From Ruminococcus flavefaciens (GTDB taxonomy: Bacteria > Bacillota > Clostridia > Oscillospirales > Ruminococcaceae): a stretch of 64,000 nucleotides of DNA. Below are positions 52,689-61,592 of the stretch, in pieces; within the stretch, counting starts at the first letter, position 1; every line of letters begins with the position of its first letter. The stretch lies in assembly GCF_900119075.1 (NCBI RefSeq), contig NZ_FPIP01000001.1, positions 186,001-250,000 of the forward strand, read 5' to 3'. Made by a program: the position numbers and the translations under genes. The notes beneath the pieces were generated by a model. It saw only the letters and a program-made list of their open reading frames with translations, made no database searches and had not been told where the DNA came from.

Positions 52689-52707
52689 CCCGACAGCATA
52701 TGTCGGG
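52689..52707 (-). terminator. Hairpin after tRNA-Gln
   Basis: CCCGACA-TATGC-TGTCGGG just downstream of the tRNA on the minus strand; the following T run is weak. Confidence 0.55.
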
Positions 52708-52717
52708 CGTTTCAGGA

Positions 52718-52789
52718 TTGGGGCAGCGGGATTTGAACCCACGAATGCAGGAGTCAAAGTCCTGTGCCTTACCGCTTGGCTATACCCCA
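52718..52789 (-). tRNA. tRNA-Gln (anticodon TTG)
   Basis: 72 bases on the minus strand. Acceptor TGGGGTA pairs with TGCCCCA; D-arm contains AGCCAAGCGGTAAGGC; anticodon arm CAGGA-CTTTGAC-TCCTG places TTG at the anticodon; T-arm GTGGGTTCAAATCCCGC. CCA is not encoded. Confidence 0.95.
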
Positions 52790-52852
52790 AAAACTCACTA
52801 AAATATTATAACAAAAAAACGGGCATAAATCAAGTCTTTGGGATATTTATTT

Positions 52853-53317
52853 TTATTTTAACATGGGCTTCTCCATATTGTCAAAGCACAGATAATCACC
52901 GTTTTCGGTCTTGATAGCGCAGTATTCCTTAAAAACATAACCTTTTTTGAGATAAATAGCCTTTGCAGGCAGAGATACGGACAGCTCCGCCCTGTCATAA
53001 TTCTCGGCGATACGCTCCTCGGCAAAGCGCAGAAGAGCTCCGCCGAAGCCCCGTCCCTGATACTCGGTGAGCACAAAAAGTCGGTTTATCTCGTTTTTCT
53101 CGGTGGTGACAGTGCCTGCCGCTTCATTTTTATCGGTATATAGCAGAAAAACATCGCCGTTTCGGATATCGCGCATTATATTTTCGTCGCTGTGGTGGGC
53201 GAGAAAGAAGTCCACCACTCCTTTTGGATAGTAGTGGGGATAGACAGCCTTTATAGTCTGCTGAGTTATGGATCTTACGGTATCGAAGTCTGCTTCTGAT
53301 GCTGCGGTTATTTTCAT
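52853..53317 (-). CDS. GNAT family N-acetyltransferase
   Basis: A 154-residue acetyltransferase. The acetyl-CoA loop is RLFVLTEYQGRGFGGALLRFAEE (RxxGxG/A), followed by the C-terminal strand pair around YLKKGYVFKEYCAIKTE. Substrate unknown. It overlaps the tcdA start by four bases and would be translated after it. Confidence 0.9.
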   Translation of the reverse strand: MKITAASEADFDTVRSITQQTIKAVYPHYYPKGVVDFFLAHHSDENIMRDIRNGDVFLLYTDKNEAAGTVTTEKNEINRLFVLTEYQGRGFGGALLRFAEERIAENYDRAELSVSLPAKAIYLKKGYVFKEYCAIKTENGDYLCFDNMEKPMLK

Positions 53318-54075
53318 GTATCATTCTCCTTTGCGGCTTTTTTCACTATATCCTTGATGACCTCGCCTGCGATGATAAGTCCCACAACCGAAGGCACAAA
53401 GGCTACAGAAGCAGGCGTGGAGCGCCTTGCAGAGCCGTTTCGCATATCGGTCTTGCCCGAGCCGTCGTCAACAGCCTGTCCCTGTGGAGTAATGGGCTCT
53501 TCCTTTGAATAGACTACTTTGAGCTTTTTAACGCCGCGGCGTTTCAGCTGATAGCGCATGACCTTTGCGAGGGGGCATACGGAGGTCTTGTAAATATCCG
53601 CGACCTCAAACCGCGTAGGATCAAGCTTGTTTCCTGCGCCCATTGAGCTTATAACGGGAACTCCTGCTTGTTTAGCCTGCATGATTATCTCGATTTTGCC
53701 TGTGACCGTGTCGATAGCGTCAATGACATAGTCGTACTGGGAAAAGTCCAGTTTATCAGCAGTTTCGGGCATATAGAACATCTTGTGGCAGGTCACCTTG
53801 CAGTCGGGATTTATCTCGCGGATACGCTCCGCCGCTGCGTCCACCTTGTACATACCAACGGTGCTGTCAAGGGCTATTATCTGGCGGTTTATATTGGTAA
53901 CGCAGACCTTGTCGTCGTCAATGAGGTCAAGTGCTCCCACTCCCGAACGTGCGAGAGCCTCAACGGCATAGCCGCCTACGCCGCCTACGCCGAAAACTGC
54001 CACACGGGAGTTTGCGAGGATTTTCATGGCTTCTTCGCCGAAAAGAAGCTCGGTTCTTGAAAAACGGTCGGACAT
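53314..54075 (-). CDS. tcdA: tRNA threonylcarbamoyladenosine dehydratase
   Basis: Forms cyclic t6A at position 37 of ANN-decoding tRNAs. The 253-residue ThiF/HesA-fold protein has RTELLFGEEAM, the nucleotide loop GVGGVGGYAVEALARSGVG, DDDKVCVTNINRQIIAL, DAIDTVTGKIEII, and CPLAKVMRYQLKRRGV. The C-terminal GEVIKDIVK is typical. ATG at 54075 follows AAGGAGT. Confidence 0.92.
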   Translation of the reverse strand: MSDRFSRTELLFGEEAMKILANSRVAVFGVGGVGGYAVEALARSGVGALDLIDDDKVCVTNINRQIIALDSTVGMYKVDAAAERIREINPDCKVTCHKMFYMPETADKLDFSQYDYVIDAIDTVTGKIEIIMQAKQAGVPVISSMGAGNKLDPTRFEVADIYKTSVCPLAKVMRYQLKRRGVKKLKVVYSKEEPITPQGQAVDDGSGKTDMRNGSARRSTPASVAFVPSVVGLIIAGEVIKDIVKKAAKENDT

Positions 54076-54088
54076 AGTTTACTCCTTC

Positions 54089-55054
54089 TTATAGTGACTT
54101 TTCCATGTATCCGCAGGTAAACGTGAAGAAATCGAATTTTTTCGTGTATGTATGTACAGCTCCATGTTTTTCGTACCATTTGCGGAGCTTCTCATTTTCT
54201 TCAACTATGCTGAATACAAGCTTATCGCAGCCTTTATCCTTTGCTTTTGCACAGGCGTCGGCGAACAGAGCTCCGCCAATGTTTTTATGCCTGTATTCCG
54301 GAAGAACGCAGAGATTATTCAGCTCGCATTCATTGTTTTCGAGAAGAAGCAGGGAATAATATCCGATAATTCTTCCGTTTTCGGAAAAATAGCCGTACAT
54401 CGGACGGTGCTCGCTGTCAAACTGCGAGTACAGCTTATCATCAGTAGTTGCAAAGGCAACAAATCTGGGAGCGTTTTCCACAGTGAAGCCGAACTCGTCT
54501 GCAACAGTCATAAAGCTCGTTCTTATGACTTCCGTACATTCGGGAATATTATCTCTTTCTATAGCTTTTATTGCAAGTATCGCAGGAGTTCTGAACTTTT
54601 CAAGGCGGTAGAGCCTTTCCTCGTCGAGCTCCGCTTTGCCGTTCTTGTAATCGTAGCCGAACTTTCTGTAGAACTGGCAGCCTGTAATGGAAGCAGGTAT
54701 TTCGATGCGCTTTGCACGGAGGAAGAACTCGTCTTTTTCGAGAGTTTCCATAATGAACCTGCCCACGCCTTTTCCCTGATACTCGGGGAGTACAAATATA
54801 GTGAACAGACCGCTTTCGTCTTCCTTGCCCCAGAAAGGACCTATAGAACCGCAGCCTATTATCTGTCCGCTGTCCTCGACTACATAAAAGTGCGTCCAGC
54901 CGGCGCGCTCGAGGATATTCTGCGGCTGCATTGACTTCACTATCTCCTCCATGAGTTCGGCAGGGTAGTCCTTTGCGTTGGAAATGCGGAGAGTTTTTAT
55001 AACAAGAGCAGAGACAGCTTCTGCGTCAGTTGTTTCAAAGCGTCTGATGTTCAT
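54089..55054 (-). CDS. Tandem GNAT acetyltransferase
   Basis: A 321-residue protein with two GNAT domains: residues 1-165 (IFVLPEYQGKGVGRFIMETLE) and about 170-321 (LCVLPEYRHKNIGGALFADACAKAK). Both CoA-binding loops are intact. ATG 55054 follows AAAGGAA; the DUF3781 gene ends 4 bases before it. Substrates unknown. Confidence 0.88.
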   Translation of the reverse strand: MNIRRFETTDAEAVSALVIKTLRISNAKDYPAELMEEIVKSMQPQNILERAGWTHFYVVEDSGQIIGCGSIGPFWGKEDESGLFTIFVLPEYQGKGVGRFIMETLEKDEFFLRAKRIEIPASITGCQFYRKFGYDYKNGKAELDEERLYRLEKFRTPAILAIKAIERDNIPECTEVIRTSFMTVADEFGFTVENAPRFVAFATTDDKLYSQFDSEHRPMYGYFSENGRIIGYYSLLLLENNECELNNLCVLPEYRHKNIGGALFADACAKAKDKGCDKLVFSIVEENEKLRKWYEKHGAVHTYTKKFDFFTFTCGYMEKSL

Positions 55055-55058
55055 ATTA

Positions 55059-55304
55059 TCATTCCTTTCGTTTATGTGCAGTGATAATTGTATAGCTGTA
55101 GGCATTAACAGTGATGATACAGCCGTTTACGGTTATATACCAGTTCTTGCCGCGTCGCCCGATAACGGCTTCTGGGGAGAGTATCCTGTATCTGCACCAT
55201 TTGACCGTATCGGAACATTCAAGGGAGAGATTCCGTTTTATGCGTACTTCTCCCAGTTCGGTGGTGTGAAGCTTGTCAATGTTATTTATCAGTTCGCTGT
55301 TCAT
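55059..55304 (-). CDS. DUF3781 domain protein
   Basis: An 81-residue protein. The second half fits DUF3781: CSDTVKWCRYRI, GRRGKNWYITVNGCIITVNAYSYTIITAHK. ATG 55304 lies 8 bases from AAGGAG; a longer frame starts at 55361 without a site. Function unknown. It is often found beside acetyltransferases, as here. Confidence 0.75.
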   Translation of the reverse strand: MNSELINNIDKLHTTELGEVRIKRNLSLECSDTVKWCRYRILSPEAVIGRRGKNWYITVNGCIITVNAYSYTIITAHKRKE

Positions 55305-55341
55305 AGAAGCTCCTTGAAGCGGAATTTTATGTGAAATATTT

Positions 55342-55374
55342 AAAAAAAGAGCGCTCCGCAAAGGAACGCTCTTA
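55342..55374 (-). terminator. Terminator of rpmB
   Basis: Minus strand AAGAGCG ... CGCTCTT stem with TTTTTTT after it, 17 bases beyond the stop. Confidence 0.85.
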
Positions 55375-55390
55375 ATTTACCGTTACATGA

Positions 55391-55576
55391 TCAAGCTCTC
55401 TCAATCTTGCCTGAACGCAGACATCTTGAGCAAGCATAGATATGACAAGGAGTACCCTTGACGATAGCCTTTACGCGCTTTACGTTAGGCTTCCATGTTC
55501 TGTTGGAACGTCTGTGTGAGTGGGAAACCTTGATACCAAAGGTTACGCCCTTTCCGCAGATATCACATTTTGCCAT
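55391..55576 (-). CDS. rpmB: 50S ribosomal protein L28
   Basis: A 61-residue protein matching L28: MAKCDICGKGVTFGIKVSHSHRRSNRTWKPNVKRVKA and CSRCLRSGKI. It keeps both CxxC pairs, i.e. the zinc-binding form. GGAGG precedes the ATG; own promoter and terminator. Confidence 0.97.
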   Translation of the reverse strand: MAKCDICGKGVTFGIKVSHSHRRSNRTWKPNVKRVKAIVKGTPCHIYACSRCLRSGKIERA

Positions 55577-55620
55577 TAGGTTGCACCTCCTTAACTAACC
55601 TGTAAAAATACAACATGATT

Positions 55621-55649
55621 ATTCTAACACATAATCAGAAAAAAAGCAA
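55621..55649 (-). promoter_or_regulatory. Promoter of rpmB
   Basis: Minus strand TTGCTT (55649-55644), 17 bases, TAGAAT (55626-55621). Confidence 0.6.
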
Positions 55650-55708
55650 GTGTTTTTTCAAAAAAAATGAAAAAAATTTTTTTGCGGCACTTAATTTGCT
55701 TTTTTTAC

Positions 55709-55737
55709 TTGAAATATATACCGTTATGTAGTATAAT
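55709..55737 (+). promoter_or_regulatory. Promoter of the M50-scpAB operon
   Basis: TTGAAA 55709-55714, 17 bases, TATAAT 55732-55737. Confidence 0.8.
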
Positions 55738-55792
55738 ATATATTGTATAACTATATCGGGGCAGTTTTGCCCTGTGTTTTGAAAGGATAAAT

Positions 55793-56497
55793 ATGTTTGA
55801 AACAGATATAAGCGAATTTTTGCTTACTGCTGCTGTAAGAACGGCGGTATTTCTGCTTATTGTCCCTTTGCATGAATCAGCCCACGGACTTGTTGCGCAC
55901 TGGTTCGGCGATGATACGGCAAAGGAAGCAGGAAGAATAACACTTAATCCCTTTGCTCATCTGGATATCGCAGGCTTTGTGCTTATGCTCATTCTGGGAG
56001 TAGGCTGGGCTAAGCCCGTTCCTGTGAATCCTTCAAAGTTCAAGAAAAGACGTCTGGGTATGGCAATGGTCTCACTTGCAGGACCGCTGTCGAATCTTAT
56101 CGCTGCTTTTATCGGACTGGCGCTATGCATGGTTTTAATGTGCTCTGCGTTAGTAACAAATGTGGAAACTCTTGAGATTTCCACCAAGACGTCGGGAGCA
56201 CAGATAGCGGGAACACTGCTGTATTCCTTTGCCTATATAAATATCAGCCTTGCTGTATTCAACTTGATACCGCTTCCTCCGCTGGACGGCTTCAATATAA
56301 TCCGTTCCTTTATGCCTGCGAAGTTCGATATGTGGGTGTTCAGGAATTTCAGAGCGATCAACACAGCATTTATTGTATTGCTGCTTCTTTCTACGCATAT
56401 CACCGAGCTTATGATGCCGTATATCTTTGTAAGGGAAAAAGTCGAGGAGCTGCTTTGGCTCTCTGTTATGTGGATACCAAAGCTTTTCGCTTTATAA
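55793..56497 (+). CDS. Site-2 protease family (M50) membrane metalloprotease
   Basis: A 234-residue membrane protein with the zinc motif HESAHG in the first helix, GRITLNPFAHLDIAGF, and the second ligand in NLIPLPPLDGFNI. Five to six membrane segments. This is the short YwhC-like form commonly located directly before scpA in Firmicutes. Its substrate is unknown. AAAGGA precedes the ATG. Confidence 0.93.
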   Translation: MFETDISEFLLTAAVRTAVFLLIVPLHESAHGLVAHWFGDDTAKEAGRITLNPFAHLDIAGFVLMLILGVGWAKPVPVNPSKFKKRRLGMAMVSLAGPLSNLIAAFIGLALCMVLMCSALVTNVETLEISTKTSGAQIAGTLLYSFAYINISLAVFNLIPLPPLDGFNIIRSFMPAKFDMWVFRNFRAINTAFIVLLLLSTHITELMMPYIFVREKVEELLWLSVMWIPKLFAL

Positions 56498-56518
56498 TCA
56501 AAACGATCAGAGGATAAT

Positions 56519-57274
56519 ATGGAAAGTATTTCATTCAAGCTGGAGGTCTTTGAGGGACCTCTCGACCTGCTGCTGAGCCTTATTGCCAAGCATAAGCTGA
56601 ATATCTGCGATATCGAGATATCCAAGCTGCTTGAGCAGTATCTCATCTACATAGATCAGGCTCACGAGCAGAATCTGGAGCTTGCAGGCGAATTTCTGGA
56701 AATGGCTGCAAGGCTCATATATATCAAGACAGCGTTTCTGCTGCCCCAGCCCGAAGAAGCTGAGCAGATGAAGCGCGAGCTGGAGGGAGCTCTTATCGAG
56801 TACTCGCTGTGCAAGATAGCAGCTCAGAAGCTTGCTGAGGCTTATGTCGGCGGCAGTATATTCGTCCGCGAGCCTATGAAGATAAAGGCTGACATGACAT
56901 ATACTCTTGTCCATGAACCTGAGAGACTTGCCATAGCCTACAGCGCCATATCCCTTAAAAATATCAAGTCCGAGCACGCAAAGCTCCACGTTGAGAACAA
57001 GATAAACTCGGTAGTGAAGCGGCGTATAGTTTCAGTTATGACCAAGGTGGTACATATTCTGAGACAGCTCTATGAATCGGGCGAGGTGTACATGGATAAG
57101 CTCTATGAGGGAGTAACGGACCGCTCCGCAAGAGTGGCGACATTCCTTGCAGTGCTGGAGCTCACCAGACACGGACGTATAACCATCAGTGAAGATAATA
57201 TGATGATATACTTCAAGGGAAATAAGAACGGAGTGAGAAAAGCTTGGAGATCAAAGAAAAGCTCGGAGCAATAG
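56519..57274 (+). CDS. scpA: Segregation and condensation protein A
   Basis: Kleisin subunit of the SMC-ScpAB condensin. The 251-residue protein begins FKLEVFEGPLDLLLSLIAKHKLNICDIEISKLLEQYL, with AARLIYIKTAFLLP, and a winged-helix C-terminus with FLAVLELTRHGRITISED that binds the SMC head. It overlaps scpB by 31 bases. Confidence 0.97.
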   Translation: MESISFKLEVFEGPLDLLLSLIAKHKLNICDIEISKLLEQYLIYIDQAHEQNLELAGEFLEMAARLIYIKTAFLLPQPEEAEQMKRELEGALIEYSLCKIAAQKLAEAYVGGSIFVREPMKIKADMTYTLVHEPERLAIAYSAISLKNIKSEHAKLHVENKINSVVKRRIVSVMTKVVHILRQLYESGEVYMDKLYEGVTDRSARVATFLAVLELTRHGRITISEDNMMIYFKGNKNGVRKAWRSKKSSEQ

Positions 57275-57822
57275 AGGCTATCCTCTTTGCAAGCGGCGAG
57301 CCAATCGAGATATATCGCCTTTCGGAGGCAAGCGGCGTTGACGCAGGTACACTGCCGTCAATGATAAGACTGCTCAATGAGCACTATGAGGACTACAGCA
57401 GCGGTATCTGCATCAAGAAATTCGACAGCAGCTATCAGATGTGTACCCGTGAGGAGTTCGGCGAGCAGGTGAGGGCGGCCCTTGAAACAAAGAGGTCTGC
57501 GCCCCTTTCAAATGCGGCAATGGAGGCTCTTACCATAATTGCCTATAATCAGCCTGTTTCAAAGGGCTTCGTTGAAAACGTCCGCGGCATAGACAGCTCG
57601 TCTGTTATCAACAACCTCGTGGAAAAGGGACTTGTTGAAGAAGCAGGACGTCTTGACGTTCCCGGAAAGCCCATAGTCTACAGGACAACATCGGTATTTC
57701 TGAGAAGCTTCGGTCTCAGTTCAGTAGCCGATCTTCCGCCGTTACCCGGTCAGGGAGACCTCGTGCTGGAAACAGAGGACGAATTCGTGGAAAGAGAGCT
57801 TTCCGAGTCAAATCAGGAATAA
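57244..57822 (+). CDS. scpB: Segregation and condensation protein B
   Basis: A 192-residue tandem winged-helix protein that binds ScpA. Motifs: LGAIEAILFASGEPIEIYRL, ALTIIAYNQPVSKGFVENVRG and VEEAGRLDVPGKPIVYRTT. TTG 57244 is used, with CGGAG upstream within scpA. Ends with an acidic tail. Confidence 0.96.
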   Translation: MEIKEKLGAIEAILFASGEPIEIYRLSEASGVDAGTLPSMIRLLNEHYEDYSSGICIKKFDSSYQMCTREEFGEQVRAALETKRSAPLSNAAMEALTIIAYNQPVSKGFVENVRGIDSSSVINNLVEKGLVEEAGRLDVPGKPIVYRTTSVFLRSFGLSSVADLPPLPGQGDLVLETEDEFVERELSESNQE

Positions 57823-57846
57823 AATAAACGTAAAGGAGCGGCAGGA

Positions 57847-58788
57847 ATGATAATTCTAAAAATTCTGCTGTATATACTTCTTGCCGTATTGGCTTTGATA
57901 TTAGTCGTGCTCATAACTCCTGCAGGAGGAGAGTTCAGCTATATCGACGGCAAATTCAGATATAAGGTCAAGCTTTGGATAATAAACCTTATGGATTCAG
58001 AGGGCGGAGGTCTTTACGGCTGGTGGAAAAAGCGCAAAGCCAATAAGAAAGATAAGCCGAAGAAGCCCAAAAAAGAAAAAAAGCCCAAGCCTGTAAAGGA
58101 AAAAAAGTCCAAAAAGAAGAAAAAACAGCGCGAAAAGTACGAATGGGAAAAGGAACTGGACGATATCCCCGTAAACGATCCCGAGGCGGATATGGTGCCT
58201 GCGGTCACGGAGGATACAGACAGCGGAGCCCATACGGAAACTGCTGAAAACAGTTCTTCGGGAGTTACGGCTCATACCGATGAAGCTCCTAAGGAAGACG
58301 ATAAAAAGAAAAAAGACGAAGCCGACGACGATCCATTCGAGTCAGATGATGACGATAAGGAAAATGACGAGGAAAAGAAGTCCCTCAGCGACAAGGTTGA
58401 GTTCCTTGTGGGAATATGGGAGAGCGCTCAGCGCCCCATGCTGAAAATATTCAAGGGCTTCAAGCTCAAGGACTTCTACATCGACTTCATAATCGCCGAC
58501 GAGGACGCTTACGACTGCGCCCTCAAATACGGAAGATATTCTACTCTGATATTTAACGGCATAGCGTTTTTCAGCCAGCTCTTTACCGTAAGGCTGAAAA
58601 CTATAGATGTACGTCCGCAGTTCGGCGCAGCAAAGGGACGCTGGGACACATCCGGAAAGCTTTCTTTCCGACTCGGTACAGCAGTCATCGCAGGAGCATG
58701 GTTCCTGCTGACATATATTTTCAGGACATTTATCCCTGATAAGCTCAGAAAACGCAAAATGAAAAAATCAGCCGCAAGGCAGAAGTGA
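57847..58788 (+). CDS. DUF2953 membrane protein with charged insert
   Basis: A 313-residue protein: an N-terminal membrane helix (ILLYILLAVLALILVVLITP), a Lys-rich stretch (residues 60-98, repeated KKPKKEK), an acidic stretch (about 105-185), then the conserved C-terminal DUF2953 part (FKLKDFYIDFIIADEDAYDCALKYGRYS) and a second hydrophobic segment (AVIAGAWFLLTYIF). DUF2953 genes lie beside gerW in spore formers. Function unknown. Confidence 0.8.
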   Translation: MIILKILLYILLAVLALILVVLITPAGGEFSYIDGKFRYKVKLWIINLMDSEGGGLYGWWKKRKANKKDKPKKPKKEKKPKPVKEKKSKKKKKQREKYEWEKELDDIPVNDPEADMVPAVTEDTDSGAHTETAENSSSGVTAHTDEAPKEDDKKKKDEADDDPFESDDDDKENDEEKKSLSDKVEFLVGIWESAQRPMLKIFKGFKLKDFYIDFIIADEDAYDCALKYGRYSTLIFNGIAFFSQLFTVRLKTIDVRPQFGAAKGRWDTSGKLSFRLGTAVIAGAWFLLTYIFRTFIPDKLRKRKMKKSAARQK

Positions 58789-58798
58789 GGTATATACA

Positions 58799-59236
58799 AT
58801 GAGTGCAAAAAACACACCTGTAAGCGAACTTTTAGGAATTTCTATCGAGAAGATCAAGGAAATGGCTGACGTCAAAGCTATTATCGGCGAGCCTATAAAG
58901 CTCCCCGACGGCACAACTATCATTCCCGTTTCCAAGGTAAGCTACGGCTTTGCTTCGGGCGGCTCAGACCTGCCTTCAAAGTACGATAAGGACCTTTTCG
59001 GCGGCGGAGCAGGAGCAGGCGTTTCCATAAAGCCCGAGGGATTCCTCGTTATCTCTCCTGACGGCTCTGCTAAAATGGTCAATATGGAGGGCTCTAACGA
59101 TCCTATCAGCAACGCTATCGAGAAGATGCCTGCAATTATCGACAAGGTAAGCGGCTTCATCAACAAGAAAAAGAACGGCGGCGCAACTGAGATAAGCGAC
59201 GGCGGTATCACAGACGAATCCGTGCCTCTTAACTGA
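58799..59236 (+). CDS. gerW: GerW/YtfJ family sporulation protein
   Basis: A 145-residue protein with VKAIIGEPIKLPDGTTIIPVSKVSYGFASGGSD and GGGAGAGVSIKPEGFLVISPDG, diagnostic of GerW. In Bacillus it is needed for spore germination in some media. Together with DUF2953 and dacF it indicates sporulation ancestry of the host. Confidence 0.94.
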   Translation: MSAKNTPVSELLGISIEKIKEMADVKAIIGEPIKLPDGTTIIPVSKVSYGFASGGSDLPSKYDKDLFGGGAGAGVSIKPEGFLVISPDGSAKMVNMEGSNDPISNAIEKMPAIIDKVSGFINKKKNGGATEISDGGITDESVPLN

Positions 59237-59295
59237 GAATAAAAGCTGATATATCGGCATATCCTTTAGCATAGCTTTTGTGCGGAGGTGTGCCT

Positions 59296-60444
59296 GTGAA
59301 AAGGTCAATTGCAGTTTTTTCGTCATTTATCATATTTTGCGGTACTCTTGGCGGTCTGAACGCCCATGGAGCTGAACCGCCTGAAATATCGGCAAAGGCG
59401 GCTGTAGTCATCTCTGCTGATACGGGAGAGGTCATATATGCTCATAATGCCGCAGAGAAGCTCCCCATAGCGAGCACGACCAAGATAATGACAACTCTGC
59501 TGTGCCTTGAAAGCGGCGGGCTTTACGATGAATTTATAGTGGACAGCGAAGCCATAAAGGTTGAGGGCTCGTCCATGGGACTTCGTGAGGGCGATACCGT
59601 CACAAAGTATGCTCTTTGCTGCGGTATGCTCCTTCCGTCGGGAAATGACGCTGCTAATGCGGCGGCTGTGAAGATTTCGGGAAGTATCGAAAAATTCGCA
59701 GAGCTTATGAACAAACGCGCCCGTGAAATGGGACTTTCCAAGACCTATTTCGTTACGCCCTCGGGACTTGAGGGAGAGGGGCACGGCTCATCGGCTGCGG
59801 ATATGGCTCTGCTTGCCCGTGAAGCTCTGAAAAACGATATCTTCCGCGAGATATGCTCACAGACAAGTCTTAAGCTGAGATTCGGGGATCCTCCATATGA
59901 GCGGTGGCTGAAAAACACCAATAAGCTGCTGACCATGTATGACGGAGTCTACGGCGTAAAAACGGGATTTACCGATGAAGCAGGACGGTGTCTTGTATCA
60001 GCCTGTGAGCGTGACGGAAAAGACCTTATCTGCGTGACGCTAAATGACCGCAACGACTGGAACGATCATATGGCGCTTTATGACTATGGCTTTCAGACCG
60101 CAAGAACTCAGGAAGTTCCGCTACCTGCGGATATTTCCGCAGATATAGTGGGCGGAAGCAGTGAAAAGCTTCATCTTTCAGCCAAAGAGAGCACCATTTC
60201 CGTGACTACAGCGGCTGGTGATATCAGCGACTTTGAATTCACGGTCATTGGTCAGCCTTTTCTGTACGCTCCCATAAATGCAGGAGAAGAAGCAGGAAAG
60301 CTCCGTGTAAGCTTCATGGGACGCGAGGTGGAAACAGTCCCCTTATATGCCGACGAGGATATAGCCTTTGAAAAAAAGTGTGCGGACAGGAAAAGCCTGT
60401 TTGCGAAAATAAAAGAAAATCTCGGGAGATTTTTCTCCCCTTAA
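59296..60444 (+). CDS. D-alanyl-D-alanine carboxypeptidase, DacF type
   Basis: A 382-residue S11 penicillin-binding protein that trims peptidoglycan peptides. Signal peptide 1-26; active sites SxxK at STTK (about residue 58), SGN in LPSGNDAANAA, KTG in YGVKTGFTDEAG. GTG 59296 is preferred: GGAGG at 59284-59288 fits it. A C-terminal PBP5_C-type domain follows. The scpAB-gerW-dacF order resembles Bacillus spore loci. Confidence 0.94.
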   Translation: MKRSIAVFSSFIIFCGTLGGLNAHGAEPPEISAKAAVVISADTGEVIYAHNAAEKLPIASTTKIMTTLLCLESGGLYDEFIVDSEAIKVEGSSMGLREGDTVTKYALCCGMLLPSGNDAANAAAVKISGSIEKFAELMNKRAREMGLSKTYFVTPSGLEGEGHGSSAADMALLAREALKNDIFREICSQTSLKLRFGDPPYERWLKNTNKLLTMYDGVYGVKTGFTDEAGRCLVSACERDGKDLICVTLNDRNDWNDHMALYDYGFQTARTQEVPLPADISADIVGGSSEKLHLSAKESTISVTTAAGDISDFEFTVIGQPFLYAPINAGEEAGKLRVSFMGREVETVPLYADEDIAFEKKCADRKSLFAKIKENLGRFFSP

Positions 60445-60457
60445 GGATAGGATTACA

Positions 60458-61189
60458 GTGGAAAAAATAAGAATTCAGAAAATGATAGCCGACTGTGGAG
60501 TTTGCTCACGCAGAAAGGCTGAGGAGCTCATAACCAAGGGCAGGGTAAAGCTCAACGGTCACCCCGTAAAGCTGGGAGACAAGTGCGGCTTCAAGGACAT
60601 TATCACCGTTGACGGTGAGCGTATTGCCATGCCGCGCAAGAGGAGCTTCGTTTACCTTATGATGAACAAGCCCAGAGGCTATGTTACTACGGTTTCCGAC
60701 GAGCTTGACAGACGCTGCGTCATGGACCTCCTTGAAGATGTCGAGGAGCGCGTTTATCCTGTCGGACGTCTTGACAGGAACTCCGAGGGACTTCTCCTCT
60801 TTACAAATGACGGTGAATTTGCCAACAGCATAATGCACCCGAGCAGACATATTTCCAAGACCTACCGCGTAACTGTACGCCCCGACATCACTGACGAGCA
60901 GCTTGTAAGGCTGTCCGAGGGCGTTGAGATAGACGGCAGAAAAACTATGCCTGCTACGGTAGTTGTCAAGGACAAGGCTGAGGGCAGGGTAGTTCTGCTC
61001 ATGACTATAAAAGAGGGCAGAAACCGCCAGATCCGTAAGATGTGCGAGGCTGTGGGACTGGAAGTTGCAAGACTTCGCCGTATCAGCATAGGACCTCTTA
61101 AACTGGGTATGCTGAAGCCGGGTACCTACCGCGAGCTTACTGCCGAGGAACTTCGTGCTATACGAAACGCTATCGGCAAGGAGAAGTAA
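60458..61189 (+). CDS. rluB: 23S rRNA pseudouridine synthase, RluB family
   Basis: A 243-residue enzyme. S4 domain at 1-60 (IRIQKMIADCGVCSRRKAEELITKGRVKLNG), catalytic Asp in VGRLDRNSEGLLLFTNDGEF, and EGRNRQIRKMCEAVGLEVARLRRI. The position modified is probably U2605 (E. coli) by family. GTG start with AAGGATAGG before it. This gene follows scpB/dacF in most Firmicutes. Confidence 0.95.
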   Translation: MEKIRIQKMIADCGVCSRRKAEELITKGRVKLNGHPVKLGDKCGFKDIITVDGERIAMPRKRSFVYLMMNKPRGYVTTVSDELDRRCVMDLLEDVEERVYPVGRLDRNSEGLLLFTNDGEFANSIMHPSRHISKTYRVTVRPDITDEQLVRLSEGVEIDGRKTMPATVVVKDKAEGRVVLLMTIKEGRNRQIRKMCEAVGLEVARLRRISIGPLKLGMLKPGTYRELTAEELRAIRNAIGKEK

Positions 61190-61190
61190 T

Positions 61191-61577
61191 ATGCTGGAGA
61201 TACAGGAAAGGTTCGACACTGTCGGCTACGAGAAGCTCTCGGAGCGTTCAGGCAGTGCTGAGCTCCATATTACCGAGGCTCTGGACAGGGGAGAAGTAAT
61301 AGGCTTCATCGCCTATTCCTACGGAGCTGAAAGGACTGTGGTCTACGACTATGACGATGGCGGAGACCTTATGCTCTGCGACGGAATGGTGCGCTCGGTC
61401 ATGCTGAAAAGCGTTCTAAAGGGCATAAAGCATATGCTTTTCGAGCTCTCCGACGACAGCAAGTTCGACAATCTTAAAAAGCTCCGCTTCATAAGCGGAG
61501 ACAGCAGACAGTGCGGCGACCTTGACAGCTTTATGAATGGCTGTCAGAGCTGCAAGAATAAGAAAGATAATGTATGA
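61191..61577 (+). CDS. Hypothetical protein between rluB and metA
   Basis: A 128-residue soluble protein, not recognised. It has AELHITEALDRGEVIGFIAYSYG, a VVYDYDDGGDLMLCDGMVRSVMLKSVL middle part, and three Cys near the end (RQCGDLD, NGCQSCKN). The sequence has GNAT-like character in the second part but no CoA loop. ATG 61191 follows GGAGAAG and lies one base after the rluB stop. Confidence 0.7.
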   Translation: MLEIQERFDTVGYEKLSERSGSAELHITEALDRGEVIGFIAYSYGAERTVVYDYDDGGDLMLCDGMVRSVMLKSVLKGIKHMLFELSDDSKFDNLKKLRFISGDSRQCGDLDSFMNGCQSCKNKKDNV

Positions 61578-61592
61578 AAGGAAGGATTTTGA